Positions 49,394-61,693 of a stretch of DNA of 64,000 nucleotides are shown here, piece after piece. The translations under genes were made by a program, and so were the position numbers. Within the stretch, counting starts at the first letter, position 1. Every line of letters begins with the position of its first letter. This DNA is from Cladorhizidae sp. MBARI D1340-BT2. Taxonomy: Eukaryota; Porifera; Demospongiae; Poecilosclerida; Cladorhizidae. The notes below the pieces were generated by a model that did not search any database, had not been told where the DNA came from, and saw only the letters and a list, made by a program, of their open reading frames with translations. The stretch spans positions 19,289,909 to 19,353,908 of the forward strand of contig JAQNBH010000011.1 of the NCBI GenBank assembly GCA_028752905.1, given 5' to 3'.

Positions 49394-50095
49394 AATTTAT
49401 ATATCACACCAGGATAGGTGTATGAGTATAAACAGTGTACATAAGTATGAAGAAGAGATTAGGTGGTACAAGTGGACAAGGAAATTACAACTGAATCTAT
49501 TAGGTTCATTGAGAGTGTTAAGATGATTGTGCAGATCTAATATCTCTAATGACTTTGGAACAAAAGTTATCTCGAATGGAGTAATACTTACAGAAATGTG
49601 AACCATATTTTAAATTATAACCTAGAAATGTAAAACCAAAATTAGCAGATTTATATAATACATACTTAACTAAATTTTATGGGCATGTCTGTGAGGAGGA
49701 GAAAAGAGTGAAAGAGCGTTTCAAGGTTGTATTGAATAAACTGTCTAAATTTGCAGTACGATGAACAATTCTTGTGTATGAGTTGTAAGGCAATTTCCAT
49801 ATTCTTCTTAAAATCTTATTAAAGGCTATTTCCAGTCCATTGAATGCTTTAGATGCCAGAGAGCACTTCCATACAGTAACAAGCAGAAGGAACGAAAGAG
49901 GTATGTTAGGACAATAGGACAGAGGTTAGGGAAGGGGTACATAGACGAGTTTGCTTTTCTAACCATAATTATCTCTACCTTTTGATAGAATATCCTTATC
50001 ATCGCAAAGGTTGTACGTCAGTATATGTCCAAGGTGTGTTACTTCAGTTGAAAGAAGTAAGCAATGACCACGGAAGAGAATAGATGTGTCCATTT

Positions 50096-51487
50096 TCAAG
50101 TTAGAGTGATGAAAAAACTGTATAAACTTAGTCTTTGATGGGTTAAATTTAAGACCAAAGAGGAGGCATATAGTTCACATTCCTTAAGCGTAAGTCTTAA
50201 TGCAGAGAGTAAAGGTGCTAATAGGATTATGTCGTCAGCGTATGCAAGACTACCGCAAATTCTCCACCCCAGGAACAACCTACACCAGAATATTTAAGAG
50301 TGACCCAGAGTATCAAGATAAATGGAAAAAAGAACAGGGGAGAGCACTCCACCTTGCCTTACCCCATTGGAAACACCAAATTTATAGTAGTATACATTAT
50401 CCCAGCGGACTCTAAGTTCCTGACAAGAAGATCATCTGGACAAAAATCTGACGACTAATTTTGGTAGACCTCTGTCAAACAGATTCTCGAAAACTGTACT
50501 GTGCTGAACTAAGTCAAAAGCCTTAGATGCATAAAGGAAGAATGCAAAAACTGAGGAGCCACATTGTAGATAGTGTGAAATGACACTCTTGACTACGCAA
50601 GAGCAAAGTGTAGTGGAAAGGCCAGGTTTGAAACCAAATTGAAGGTCAGAGGTTTTAAAACAACCATCAAATTGGATCAATATACACCATTCCAAAACCT
50701 TGCTTAGTGTTGAGGCAAGAGCAATAGGCCTATAACTATCACCACTAGTGGGATCCTTACCAGGTTTTGGAATACGAACAAGGATGCAATCTCTCAAGTC
50801 TGATGGAAGGTGTCCATGGCATATAAGAATTGTGAACAAAGAATGAAGGAACTCTTTTATCACTGGCAATGATTTAATTAGATGACTTGAGTCCAGCTCA
50901 GACCCGTCAGATTTTCTAGGCTTTAGGTGGTGATTGAATGCTTCAAGCCCATACTCGACAGTAATTTCAAAGCTGATTACATCTAAATTAAAGATATGTA
51001 GGGTTGGTATATTAAGTTCTTTCTGTCTATGATTATTTAGTGTTTCTGAGAACTTTGAGGATAGACTATTGCTGATTGCCACAGGATCACTTAAACCATT
51101 GACTACAGAGCAATTTTTCTTGCATTGCTTGACATGCCTGACCTCCTTCCAGAATTGATTAGAAGTAGACCTAGAGAAAGCAGATTTAAGCTTATGATTC
51201 CTAATAGGTTCTTCTCTTCTCTTAAGCTTTCTTACTTGGTACTTGTATCTTGTCTTAGCATGTTTCTTAATGTGAAAAAGAACACCAGATTTAGGTGAGC
51301 CAGCTTCTATCCAGACCTTATGCCAGAAATCAGCTCTGTATTTAACATCTCTGACATATTCATTCCAAGGGTGCCCAGAAGAAGGAAGAAATAAAGATGA
51401 AGCCTTGGAAATACAAGCAAGAAGAGAGTCAACCAAGATATTAATGGGTGAAGAGTGAATAGAACATGAAGTGTTACAGCATGCCAA
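50096..51487 (-). pseudogene. LINE reverse transcriptase (ORF2 C-terminal part)
   Basis: The frame reads through the RT fingers and palm: LVRIPKPGKDPTSGDSYRPI, LQFGFKPGLSTT, FFLYASKAFDLVQH (motif A), GVSNGVRQGGVLSPVLFSIY (motif B) and LAYADDIILLAP (motif C with the catalytic DD). In motif A the usual first Asp (FLDASKAFD in related enzymes) is Tyr, which should abolish catalysis. In-frame stops follow FLSR, where a Trp is expected (TGA for TGG), and LGHS; a 1-nt frameshift near 50160 moves the 3' part into another frame, where FNPSKTKFIQF and GHILTYNLCDDKDI continue the family pattern. Confidence 0.88.
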
Positions 51488-51565
51488 GATTTTCTAATCA
51501 ATCAAGGGAAGATTTGCACTGATGTAAAGTCTAAAATTATCCATCTCAGAATCAGTAACTATATC

Positions 51566-52463
51566 CTACTTAGTTTTGTTGGAGACACTAGAATGATTCA
51601 AGTTAGTAAAGGAATGAGCAGAAAGTTGAAATGACAAATCTTCATGCAGCGGAAGATGATCAGAAAGGTTAGAACCAATTTGGATAGTACTGAGAGAGGT
51701 GATATGGTGAGCTAGATATGAACTAGACAGGAAATAATCAGGCCAGGATGTCCCAAGGCCATTGTCTCTTTCATATGTAGGGGTAATAGAAGAGGACTGG
51801 CAATAAATACATGTAAGATCATGTTCCAGCATGAAATCATTCAAAAGGGTGCAACGAGTAGTCTTAGGATTTAAATTAGGATTAAAATTAGTGTTAAAAT
51901 CTCCACCAATAAGCAAATGATCAAATACTTGAGAATCTATGAATGCATCCAGCTCACCAAGAGAGATGTTGAAGTCTGTATCACTGGTATCCGAATGATA
52001 ATCAGTAGGAGGTATACGCAAATATCAGTATGGATTCATTGGAATGGTTTAACGAAACAGCAGAGAAAAGTTTTGATATGGGTTTAATTACTTTAGTATT
52101 AACTAATACTTTTTTCCTAAAGATAATTCCACAACCTCCAAAAGGACGGCCTTTACGGCCTTTTAGGAGAACACCCTCTTCCATACCTCTAACACCACAA
52201 GAAATGAAGACAGGGTCAAAATCCAGAAGCTGAAGTTGTTGACTAAGCAGCCAATGTTCTTGAATCAAACAAATATCAATTATAGATGCTATATCCCTTA
52301 ACAAACAAACACCAGAATTCCAGCCATGACAGTTGTAAGATACCAGATGGAGTTTTTCATGTGAGTTAGTCATTGGTAACAGGGATGGTAACAGTAGCAG
52401 AGTCAGTAATAGGACCACTATATTGGGTAGGTTGAGAAGAGAACAGAGTGGTAGATAAGGCAC
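51566..52463 (-). pseudogene. LINE endonuclease (ORF2 N-terminal part)
   Basis: The first part contains LHLVSYNCHGWNSG and CLIQEHWLL, the metal-binding N and E region of APE-like endonucleases, and GRPFGGCGIIFRK. After a 1-nt frameshift near 52010, the second part contains IGGDFNTNFNPN and later SNLSDHLPL, matching the conserved GDFN and SDH motifs. A stop after SNKTK (51566) and another just before 51487 separate this from the RT part, which is in the same frame. Start codon uncertain. Confidence 0.86.
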
Positions 52464-53317
52464 TATTATGTGTAGGACTAGGGGAAAAGTAAAGCATCTG
52501 ATAAAGAATCACACGAGAGTTTCCCATGTTTGCAGAGTCATGCACTAGAGAAAGTGCTGCATTAAGTGGGGTATTTTTAGGTCTCCTTGCTGCTCTTTCT
52601 TGTGGTGAAAGATCTGGTGAAAGATCTGGGCGAACAAAGATTGTACTTAACTTCAACCCTTTGAGTTTCTGTTTGGAGATTAAGATTAATCTTTTGCACG
52701 AGGTCAGGTCTTGGGCAAACATTATCATCGCCATCACTACGATGAACATGCTTGCCTAGCCTAAATAAATCCTTACCATCGAGATAAACACAAATCTCAT
52801 CAACCAAGGCATGAGTGTCCAGAAGGTTCTGTTCTGGAATGCCCAAAAATATGACATTGGCACTTCTATGTACCTGATTTATTGATTGATGTGATGGGGC
52901 AGCAACTGTAGCATGAACTCTGGGAGAAGTCCTGTTCTCATGTGAAGAAGAAACTTGATCCTTAATAGATGTAAGATCAGAAGACAAGTTATTCAGAGAG
53001 GAAGAGATCTTATCACTCAATGAAATAGAAATTTCCTGAACACGACTATTAATTGAATCTTTCAAGTCTCTAAGACTAGAAGTCTGAGTTGACAGAATGG
53101 ATGTAAGTTTGCTGAGATTAACTTGCATGTCTCTAACTTGATTGTTAGTAACCTCCATATTGGATTGCAAGTCCCTAATACACAAGTTTGATTCTTGTAC
53201 AGTGGCTGCAGGTAAATCAGTAGCCATGGGAGGGAGCTTCAGCAGCTCTATAGCTTCACAGTTAATTGGCGGAATTTGTTCAGAGGAGTCAAGCTTAAAA
53301 GGCAGATAAAGTATCAT
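52366..53317 (-). pseudogene. LINE ORF1 (coiled coil plus RNA-binding-like domain)
   Basis: A likely start at MATDLPAATV (about 53226) is followed by a heptad-like region (SNMEVTNNQVRDMQVNLSKL and SLRDLKDSINSRVQEI) and then ANVIFLGIPEQNLLD, DEICVYLDGKDLFRLGK and CPRPDLVQKINLNL, the order expected for a LINE ORF1 RNA-binding protein. A frameshift near 52650 moves the end into another frame, where VRPDLSPDLSPQERAA continues the pattern. The product would be the nucleic-acid chaperone of the retrotransposon. Confidence 0.78.
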
Positions 53318-53533
53318 TGATTATTAAGTCAACTGAAGGACACTTCTCTGAACCACGTCTTCGATGGTAGGTAAAGCCAGAAGTTTCCAACTCTGAACGA
53401 GAATGATCCCAAAGCAATAGCAGAGAAATTTTCACACAGAGCTTGTTTGAGAGTCGTGATCTCCTTTCAACTTATATGCCTTGACAAAATTTATTAATTA
53501 ATTTACACTAAATGACCAGACATCAGATTACAA
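53318..53533 (-). other. Probable LINE 5' untranslated region and junction with satellite
   Basis: About 200 bp between the ORF1 frame and the first satellite monomer at gaactctatgaactg. No gene; the exact LINE 5' end is unclear. Confidence 0.45.
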
Positions 53534-56500
53534 ATGAACTCTATGAACTGTGATGTGCATCAAGCCATGAATTCTGGTGTGTATCGAACTATGAACTCTG
53601 GTGTGTATCAAGCCTTGCACTCTGGTGTGCATCATGCCAAGAACTCTGGTGTGCATCAAGCCATGAACTCTGGTGTGCATAAAGCCATGAACTCGGGTGT
53701 GCTTCTAACCATAAACTCTGGTGTGCATCAAGCCATGACTTCGGGTGGGCAGCAAGCGATGAACTCTATGAACTCTGGTGTGCATCAAGCCATGAACTAT
53801 GGTGTGTATCAAGACATGAATTCTGGTGTCAGTAACCATGAACTCCATATCAAGCTATGCACTCTGGTGTGTATCAAGCCATGAACTCTGGTGGATATCA
53901 AGATATGAACTCTGGTCTGTATCAAGCTATTAATTCTGGTATGTAGCAAGACATGAACTCTGGTATGTATCGAGCTATGAACTCTGGGGTGTAGCAAAAC
54001 ATGAACTCTGGTGTGTAGCAAGACATGAACTCTGGTGTGTAGCAGTCACGAACTCTGTATCATGCCATAAACTCTGGTGTCTCAAGCCATGAACTCTGGT
54101 GTTTGTCAAGCCATGAACTCTGGTGTGCATCAAGCCATGAACTATGGTATGCATCAAGCCATGAACAACTCTGGTGTACATCAAGCCATTAACTCTGGTG
54201 TGTATCAAGCTATGCATTCTGGTGTGTAGCAGTCATGAACTCTGTATCAAGCCATGAACTCTGGTGTGCAGCAAACCATGAACCCTGGTGTGTTAAGCCA
54301 TGTACTCTTGTGTGTACCAAGCCATGAACTCTGGTATGCATCAAGCCATGAACACATGTGTACATCAAGCTATGAACACCGGAATGCAGCAAGCTATGAA
54401 CTCTGATGTGTATTAAGCTATGAAATCTGGTATGTAGTAAGACATGAACTCTGGTGTGCAGCAAGCCATAAACTCTGGTATGCTTCAAGCCATGAAATTT
54501 GGTGTGCATCAAGCCAAGAACTCTGGTGGGTCTGAAGCTATGAACTCTGGTGTGTAGCAAGCCATGAACTCTGGCGTGCAGCAAACCATTAACTTTGGCA
54601 TGCATCAAGACATGAACTCAGGTGTGTATCAAGCTATGAACTCTGGGGTGTAGTAAAACATGAACTCTGGTGTGTAGCAAGAAATGAACTCTGGTGTGTA
54701 GCAGTCATGACCTCTGTATCAAGCTGTTGTCTCAAGCCATGAACTCTGGTGTGTGTCAAGCCATGAACTCTGGTGTGCATCAAGCCATGAAATAAAGTGT
54801 GCATCAAGCCATGAACTCTGTTGCACATCAAGCTGGTGTGCATCAACCCATGAACTCTGGTGTGCATCAATAATGAACTCTGGTGTGCATCAAGCCGTGA
54901 ACTTAGGTGTGCATCATGCCATGAATTCTGGTGGGTATCAAGCCAAGAACTCTGGTGTGTAGCAAGCCATGAACTCTGACTTGCAGCAAGCCATGAACTC
55001 TGGCATGCATCAAGCCATATACTCTGGTGTGTATCAAGCTATGAACTCTTGTGTGTAACAAGACATGAACTCTGGTCTGTAGCAGCCATGAAATCTTTAT
55101 CAAGCCATGAACTATGGTGTATCAAGCCATGAACACTGGTGTGTGTCAAGCCATCATATTTGGTGTGCATCAAGCCATGAACACTGGTATGTATCAAGCT
55201 ATTAACTCTGGTATGTAGCAAGACATGAACTCTGGTATGTATCGAGCTATGAACTCTGGGGTTTAGCAAAACATGAACTCTGGTGTGTAGCAAGACATAA
55301 ACTCTGGTGTGTAGCAGTCACGAACTCTGTTACATGCCATAAACTCTGGTGTCTCAAGCCATGAACTCTGGTATTTGTCAAGCCATGAACTCTGGTGTGC
55401 ATCAAGCCATGAACTATGGTGTGCATCAAGCCATGATCAACTCTGGTGTACATCAAGCCATGAACTCTGGCATGCATCAACCCCTGAACTCTGGTGTGCA
55501 TCAAGCCATGAATTCTGGTATGCATCAAGCCATGAACTTTGGTGTGCATCAAGCCATGAACTCTGACGTGCAGCAAGCCTTGAACTCTGGCTTGCATCAA
55601 GAGATAAACTCTGGTGTGTATCAAGCTATGAACTCTGGTGTGTAACAAGAAATGAACTCTGGTGTGTATCAATCATGAACTCTGTTTCAAGCCATGAACT
55701 CTGGTGTGTGTCAAGCCATGAACTCTGGTGTATATCCAGCCATGAACTCTGGTCTGTATCACGCTATTAACTCTGGTGTGCATCAATCCATGAACTCTGG
55801 TGTGCATCAAGCCATGAAATCTGGTGTGCAGCAAGCGATGAACTCTATGAACTGTGATGTGCATCAAGCCATGAATTCTGGTGTGTATCAAACTATGAAC
55901 TCTGGTGTGTATCAAGCCTTGCACTCTGGTGTGCATCATGCCAAGAACTCTGGTGTGCATCAAGCCATGAACTCTGGTGTGCATAAAGCCATGAACTCGG
56001 GTGTGCTTCTAACCATAAACTCTGGTGTGCATCAAGCTATGAACTTGGGTGTGCATCAAGCCATGACTTCGGGTGGGCAGCAAGCGATGAACTCTATGAA
56101 CTCTGGTGTGCATCAAGCCATGAACTATGGTGTGTATCAAGACATGAATTCTGGTGTCAGTAACCATGAACTCCATATCAAGCTATGCACTCTGGTGTGT
56201 ATCAAGCCATGAACTCTGGTGGATATCAAGATATGAACTCTGGTCTGTATCAAGCTATTAATTCTGTGGTGTAGCAAAACATGAACTCTGGTGTGTAGCA
56301 AGTCATGAACTCTGGTGTGTAGCAGTCTCATGAACTCTGTATTAAGCCATGAACACTGGTGTGTGTCAAGCCATGAACTCTGGTGTGCATCAAGCCAATG
56401 AACTTTGGTGTGCATCAAGCCATGAACTATGGTGTGCATCAAGCCATGAACAACTCTGGTGTATATCAAGCCATGAACTCTGGCGTGCATCAAATCATGA

Positions 56501-58693
56501 ACTCTGTTATGCATCAAGCCATGAACTCTGGTGTGCATCAAGCCATGAACTTTGGTTTGCATAAAGCCATGAACTCTGGTGTATAGCAAGCCATGAATCT
56601 GACGTGCAGCAAGCCATGAACTCTGGCATGTATCAAGCCATGAACTCTGGTGTTTCAAGCCATGAAATCTGGTGTGTAGCAAGACATTAACTCTGGTGTG
56701 CATCAAGCCATGAACTCGGGTGTGCAACAAGCCATGAACTCTAGTTTGCATCAAGCCATGAACACATGTGTACATCAAGCTATGAACACTGGAATGCAGC
56801 AACCTATGAACTCTGATGTGTATCAAGCTATCAAATCTGGTATGTAGCAAGCCATGAAGTCTGGCATGCATCAAGCAATAAACTCTGGTGTGTATCAAGC
56901 TATGAACTATGGTGGTTAGCAAGTCATGAACTCTGGTGTGTAGCAGTCATGAACTCTGTATCAAGACATGAACTCTGGTCTATCAAGCTATGAACTCTGG
57001 TGTGGGTCAAGCCATGAACTCTGGTGTGCATCAATCCATGAACTCTATTGTGTATCAAGCTATTAACTCTGGTTTGCATCAACCGATGTACTCTGGTGTG
57101 CATCAAGCCATGAACTATGGTATGCATAATGCCATGAACTCTGGTGTGTAGCAAGCTATAAACTGCGTGCATCAAGCCATTAACTCTGGTGTGTATCAAG
57201 CTATGAATTCTGGTGTGTAGCGGTCATGAACTCTGTATCAAGCCATGAACTCTGATATGCAGCAAACCATGAACCCTGGTGTGTAAGCCATGTACTCTGG
57301 TGTGTACCAGGCCATGAACTCTGGTATGCATCAAGCCATGAACTCTGGTGTGCAACAAGCCATGAACTCTAGTGTGCATCAAGCCATGAACACATGTGTA
57401 CATCAAGCTATGAACACTGGAATGCAGCAAGATATGAACTCTGATGTGTATCAAGCTATGAAATCTGGTGTGTAGCAAGACATGAACTCTGGTGTGCAGC
57501 AAGCCATAAACTCTGGTATGCTTCAAGCCATGAAATTTGGTGTGCATCAAGCCAAGAAATCTGGTCGGTATGAAGCTATGAACTCTGGTGTGTAGCAAGC
57601 CATGAACTCTGGCGTGCAGCAAGCCATTAACTTTGGCATGCATCAAGCCATGAACTCAGGTGTGTATCAAGCTATGAACTCTGGGGTGTAGTAAAACATG
57701 AACTCTGGTGTGTAGCAAGACATGAACTCTGGTGTGTAGCAGTCATGAACTCTGTATCAAGCCATAAACTCTGGTGTCTCAAGCCATGACCTCTGGTGTG
57801 TGTCAAGCCATGAACACTGGTTTGCATCAAGCATTGAAATATAGTGTGCATCAAGCCATGAACTCTGTTGCACATCAAGCCATGCACTCTGGTGTGCATC
57901 AACCCATGAACTCTGGTGTGCATCAACAATGAACTCTGGTGTGCATCAAGCCGTGAACTTTGGTGTGCATCAAGCCATGAATTCTGGTGGGTATCAAGCC
58001 AAGAACTCTGGTGTGTAGCAAGCCATGAACTCTGACATGCAGCAAGCCATGAACTCTGGCATGCATCAAGCCATATACTCTGGTGTATATGAAGCTATAA
58101 ACTCTTGTGTGTAGCAAGACATGAACTCTGGTCTGTAGTAGTCATGAACTCTTTATCAAACTCTGGTGTATCAAGCCATGAACTCTGGTTTGTGTCAAGC
58201 CATGATATCTGGTGTGCATCAAGCTATTAACTCGGGTGTGCATCAACCCTTCAACTCTGGGGTGCATCAAGCCATGAAATCAATTGAGCATCAATCCATG
58301 AACTCTGGCATGCATCAAGTCATTAAATCTGGTGTGTATCAATGTGTGTATCAGGACATGTACTCTGGAGTGTAGCAGTCATGAACTCTGTATCAAGCCA
58401 AGAACTCTGGTGTGCAGCAAGCCATGAATGCTGGTGTGTTGAGCCATGTACTCTGGTGTGTACCAAGCCATGAACTCTGGTATGCATCAAGCCATGAACT
58501 CTGGTTTGCAACAAGCCATGAACTCTGGTGTGCATCAAGCCATGAACTCATGTGTACATCAAGCTATGAACAATTGCATGCAGCAAGCTATGAACTCTGA
58601 TGTGTATAAAGCTATGAACTCTTGTGTGTAGTAAGACATGAATTCTGGCATGCAGCAAGCCATGAACTCCGGGGTGCATCAAGCCATGAACTC
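53534..58693. repeat. 24-bp satellite, block 2
   Basis: Same monomer and the same higher-order landmarks as block 1 (gtgcttctaaccataaac near 53698, ggggtgtagtaaaac near 54648 and 57685, gtctcatgaactctgtatta near 56325). It starts abruptly after the LINE 5' region and ends at the same ccatgaactcc as block 1. From 56848 onward it is part of the large duplication; to the left, 53534-56847 is a different mosaic of block 1-type units with many deletions. Confidence 0.96.
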
Positions 58694-59596
58694 CAAATCT
58701 TTAATTTTATTTTGTGTGTGCTCTATTTAGTGTGAGGACTGATGACAGTAGTTGAGCTTCACTAAGAAGAAACACTTTGGCCACCCAACAAGAGATCACT
58801 CTGGAAACATTCCATACCTAGTAGTAGTCGAGAGATTTGAGTTTTTAATTTCACTACAATAGACAATACTTCCTAGAAAGTGCATGTGCCAACTATTCAT
58901 TCAACAGCTAGAATCCAGCTGTACCATATGAGGGCATGAGATTGAGGCATGGCCTATTTCACTGAGCACCTGCAGAGTGAAAAGGGCACACACATCCTCA
59001 CTCAGACCCAATAGCATGTGCACATTTGGTTGGACAATATAATCATCAAACAAGGATTAGTGCACAACCAGTTCTAATGCATAAGCTATTTCACAGAATA
59101 CTGGAGCTTGGGAGTGAGCTATTCGAGGGTGCAATGTGATCAAGGGTGTGAAGAGATCAAAGAGAATTTGGTACATAATAAAGTAGGCGGGTCAGAATAT
59201 TGTCATCTCTGTTTGCCCAAACAGCTTCAATAAAAATAAAAATAATTATGATAAATAAAATAAAGTGAGTGCCATCTGGGGTAGAACTGAAGGCAGTTAC
59301 CATAAAACCTCGGCAGCTGAATTCCTGAGATCGTCCAGTGGTTACAACTTTAGAGCTCCGTAGATTCTGCAAACTTCATGGTATGGACTTGATATGTAGT
59401 TCAAAAGATATGTCTCTCTGTATGCTCTCTTTTGATGTTTCATAGGTATAACTATAGGTAAGTTACTAGACCCTAAATGGAGGGACCGCAAAAACCTGTT
59501 TCCCCAAAAACTCATCCAAAATAACTCCAGATTGTTAAGTGCTGAACATTTGATATTGGTACGAGTGGCTAGAGGAAGCCCTAGGCTATTCAATGA
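58694..59596. other. Non-satellite flank, second copy
   Basis: Same content as 20033-20935, including the dispersed repeat on the minus strand at about 59351-59436. No gene supported. Confidence 0.6.
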
Positions 59597-59733
59597 CCTT
59601 TTTCATTAGGCGTTAAAATTTTAGTACATGGTCAAGCGCAGGTTAAAAATAGATTATGTTGATTTACAACGTAATAAATTTTACACCCGCACGCTTGACC
59701 ACGTTCTTACATTTTCACGCCTAATGAAAAAGG
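59597..59733. mobile_element. 137-bp palindromic MITE, second copy
   Basis: Identical in layout to 20936-21072, with the same terminal cctttttcattaggcg / cgcctaatgaaaaagg pair. Its presence in both copies dates the insertion before the duplication. Confidence 0.8.
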
Positions 59734-59868
59734 TATGGAATACAGGTACAGCCAGTTACAGCATCAAGCATGGAACAACCCTAGCCAGAGTCATACAGGT
59801 ATAGCTAGCTACAGCATTAAGCAAGGAACAACCCTGCAGATAACTTTGCAGACTAATTACGTCAAAAC

Positions 59869-60078
59869 ATGGCTCAGCTGAGACTTTCGCCAGTTGTTTG
59901 TAATGGCCAACGGACCTTATATGTGCCCTGTGATCTCCAATCTGCCACACATGTTTTTGTATGCCATGATGCCCACTGCACCACACTTCAGCGTCCATAT
60001 AATGGTCCATTCAAAGTACTTGGAGGGAATGACAAGTACTTCAAGAATGACAAGTACTTCATGGTGGATCTGTCATAA
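59869..60078 (+). pseudogene. Ty3/Gypsy pol C-terminal relic, frame intact
   Basis: This copy keeps the 19 bp missing at 21230, so a 69-codon frame is open: LYVPCDLQSATHVFVCHDAH, then TLQRPYNGPFKVLGGNDKYF and VDLS before a stop. This matches the end of Gypsy polyproteins, downstream of the integrase core, where the pattern is DL-x-x-A-THVFVRHD...LQ-x-PY-D/N-GPF-x-V. The 18-bp tandem duplication (NDKYFK / NDKYFM) is a family oddity or local slippage. Only the last ~70 residues remain, so it is a relic and not a gene, and flanking LTR ends were not resolved. Confidence 0.8.
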
Positions 60079-61453
60079 TAACATAACATTACATCATAGA
60101 GGATCTGGTGACGATTTTAGGTTTTAGAGTCGAGAAATTATAAAAGGTTGTCTTTATGTTCTCTCATGAGTAATACAAAGAAGCGCTTACTTTAACCCGC
60201 TTCAATATATAATAGTATTTCTGGTTTGCCTACACATTAGTAAAGGATTCAGAGCATGCTGAAGGTATATACAGAGCAGCTGAAGCCAACATTTAGGCAG
60301 CTAAATGTATTTAAAAGAAGTAAATAAGTAAAAGACTGATTGATTTCCTCGATCAGAACATGCATGTTCTATACACTCCACGAGCTGCCTAGTTGCACAT
60401 ACTATTCAAGCACACACTCAATTATGACTAATAGACATGTGCATAGGTGGTATCAAAAATTATGTTGCATTAGGTGGTAGCTCGAGCGATTAGAAAGCAC
60501 TCTACCATTTAAGAACACACGGATAACCGTATGCACGAACGTTGCAACGTACCGTTGGAATGCATCGTTGTTTAATTTTACCTCGATCTAACATGTGACA
60601 AATAGGAATACATGCGCTTTCGGGAGGCTAAGTTCTATTTAGGTAGCATTGCAGCAGTGGGCCAGTTTAGGTAGCTCTGTTAAATCGATGATGTTCAGAA
60701 AATATTTGAGGATACTAGTCCCAAAAGAAGAAAGTCCTCCTCCCTAGTGCTTGCTCTTTATGTGTTGGGGGTACTTTTACAATTTTGTGTCTTACTGAGC
60801 TCAACTAGTCCCTTTGTCTGAATAAATTTTACTTGCTGGTATTTCAGTGTAGCTTGATATGTTGTTGCTAGCTACTTCAGTGCTAATTCTTTTGCAACAT
60901 TTCTACCCTAATTCTTTGGTCTTCATCAGGGCATCTTAGTCATTTGGTTGACAATCTGAGTAGCTCTATTTTCACTTCAGCTTGATCAGAACATGCATGA
61001 GCTAAAGCTGTTACACACAAAAAGGTCTTGAAGTCCTCTGCTCCTATGTTTGTCAAATGTAATGAGCTTGGATTATGTGTGCAGTGGCTCGCTAGGTGGT
61101 AAGGAGGTCTTGATAATGCAAGTTACTGTGTGATGTTTTGGCTGCATGAGAACTGTCACCATTATACAATGTATCCTCTTTGGGGAGGGGGAGGGTCTGG
61201 CTCCAAAAGGGGGAAGCTGTTGCGACTAATTGCACTTTAGTTGTTGGATGTCTGTGGTTTGTAAATGCAGGTACCAAGTCCGAGGATGCAGATGTCAAAC
61301 TGGCCAAGAAGATATAACCAACAACTAGCTTTACTCCTATGCAACTACACTAGTAACAGGACCTTTACTTGCCTTGTCAATATTGTCAGATAACAACTAC
61401 TGCACCAAACCACACACAAAGATGTTGCATTAATTGAAATATACATTATCAAG
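60079..61453. other. Flank, second copy of 21396-22773
   Basis: No gene supported. It contains the same acceptor-like site before a short TKSEDADVKLAKKI frame, at about 61258-61316. Confidence 0.5.
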
Positions 61454-61693
61454 CTCACTCCAGTGTTGACAGAGCCAGTCCTCACTCCAGTGTTGACAGA
61501 CAGCCCTCACTCCAGTGTTGACAGAGACAGTCCTCACTCCAGTGCTGACAGAGCCAGCCCTCACCCCAGTGTTGACAGAGCCAGTTCTCACACCAGTGTT
61601 GACAGAGACAGCCCTCACTCCAGTGTTGACAGAGCCAGTCCTCACTCCAGTGTTGACAGAGACAGCCCTCACTCCAGTGCTGACAGAGCCTGC
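61454..61693. repeat. 27-bp minisatellite, second copy
   Basis: Same nine-unit structure as 22774-23013; the last unit here has tgctgacag where copy 1 has tgctgtcag. Confidence 0.93.

Larger units (their letters stand above)
49369..53317 (-). mobile_element. Degenerate APE-type non-LTR retrotransposon (LINE), about 4 kb
   Basis: Minus-strand order: ORF1 with coiled coil and RNA-binding-like region, endonuclease, reverse transcriptase, 3' region and an (AAT)n tail at 49393-49369. It appears nearly full length but carries frameshifts and in-frame stops throughout. No target-site duplication was found between the 3' flank (tttggtacggag) and 53318-53534, so the 5' boundary is uncertain. The clade (Jockey/CR1/L1-like) cannot be fixed by eye. 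An element of this type would supply reverse transcriptase for retroposons with TAA tails. Confidence 0.88.

Noticed and set aside
49369..53540. Target-site duplication for the LINE
   Set aside because: The 3' flank tttggtacggag was not found near the 5' end.
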